From Bdellovibrionales bacterium (GTDB taxonomy: Bacteria > Bdellovibrionota > Bdellovibrionia > Bdellovibrionales > UBA1609): a DNA stretch of 11,423 nucleotides. A model generated the notes under the pieces. The model was not told the DNA's origin, searched no databases, and was given only the letters and a program-made list of their open reading frames with translations. A program made the position numbers and the translations under genes. Positions within the stretch are counted from its first letter, which is position 1. Each line of letters opens with the position of its first letter. This document shows positions 11,112 through 11,423 of this stretch, piece by piece. The stretch is from positions 1 to 11,423 of the forward strand of contig JAGRAA010000248.1 of assembly GCA_020435185.1 (NCBI GenBank). Reading direction: 5' to 3'.

Positions 11112-11423
11112 TTAGATGACTTCCTCATATTCGACTTTTTCAAAATAACGCTTGAGTTTTTCTTCAAGCTTTTCGCCTTGAATGTCATCGACGTTATGAA
11201 GGTTTTTACTGCGCCCATCGGTTCTTATATAGGACCATTTTTTAATCTCAAATATCTGGTGCTTTGGGAGAAACTTTTCTTTCTTTTGCGGGTGCGGAAC
11301 CTCAATCTTTTGTCCATTGATGATTTGAAACAGCGGTAAAGGCTTTGGCTTGTCTTCAGTTTCTTTCGCCTTTTCCTCAGAACTCTTCCGCATTGGTTTT
11401 GGCTCAAATTCTGGATAAATTTC
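11112..11423 (-). CDS. charged protein of unknown function (partial at right edge)
   Basis: The frame is open to the window edge; an ATG at 11393 exists, but ten codons before it (EIYPEFEPKP) continue the same Pro/Lys/Glu-rich style and no ribosome site precedes it, so the gene probably starts outside. The visible 103 residues have a disordered Lys/Glu/Pro-rich N-terminal part. They end in a more ordered domain (FLPKHQIFEIKKWSYIRTDG then EEKLKRYFEKVEYEEVI). No family is recognised. Confidence 0.6.
   Translation of the reverse strand, partial: EIYPEFEPKPMRKSSEEKAKETEDKPKPLPLFQIINGQKIEVPHPQKKEKFLPKHQIFEIKKWSYIRTDGRSKNLHNVDDIQGEKLEEKLKRYFEKVEYEEVI

Noticed and set aside
1..11423. CRISPR array, rRNA or phage structural genes
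   Set aside because: No regularly spaced short repeats, no rRNA-like sequence and no recognisable phage structural protein were seen.

Overview
This is an AT-rich bacterial accessory region: toxin-antitoxin (TA) modules, insertion sequences (IS), small secreted proteins and unrecognised ORFs, with no housekeeping gene or stable RNA. Gene style (small exported hypotheticals, low GC, clear GGAGG ribosome sites) would fit a Bdellovibrionota or other deltaproteobacteria-like host. That is a weak inference; no taxonomic marker is present.

Layout. 2-82: tail of an upstream gene. 267-847: toxin-first HigBA module with a palindromic operator. 867-2177: a MerR-type regulator fused to a decayed Mur-ligase/cyanophycin-synthetase-like domain, behind a 19-bp-spacer MerR-type promoter, plus a small co-directional gene. 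2251-4523: two identical 106-bp direct repeats enclosing a four-gene minus-strand operon (Phd/YefM antitoxin, RelE/ParE toxin, a lytic-transglycosylase-like protein without a signal peptide, a cysteine-rich lipoprotein). Each repeat holds predicted hairpins, a ribosome site and a short leader ORF; the second copy runs into a 64-aa exported protein gene. 4819-8466: three IS elements in a row. They are an IS5-type element with its flanking direct repeat, an IS427-type element that needs -1 frameshifting, and an rve (D,D,E) element whose start codon can be masked by a hairpin. The middle one sits inside an older inverted-repeat unit, and the third abuts a relic of its own right end. 8514-10243: an exported unknown protein, a small helix-turn-helix-like protein behind a diverged relative of the repeat leader, and a second toxin-first HigB/HigA-like module on the minus strand with its own operator. 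10392-10894: a secreted small protein with a strong terminator. 11112-11423: a partial unknown gene.

How the parts may work together. Three independent TA modules, direct repeats and stacked IS point to a plastic island where TA modules resist loss. The two most unusual items are (i) the MerR/degenerate ligase fusion, which looks like a regulator that senses through a dead enzyme fold and may also make the sensor domain alone from an internal start, and (ii) the repeat-bounded operon joining a TA pair to a transglycosylase and an adjacent lipoprotein, which could be an effector-immunity pair. Both readings are inferences from sequence alone.
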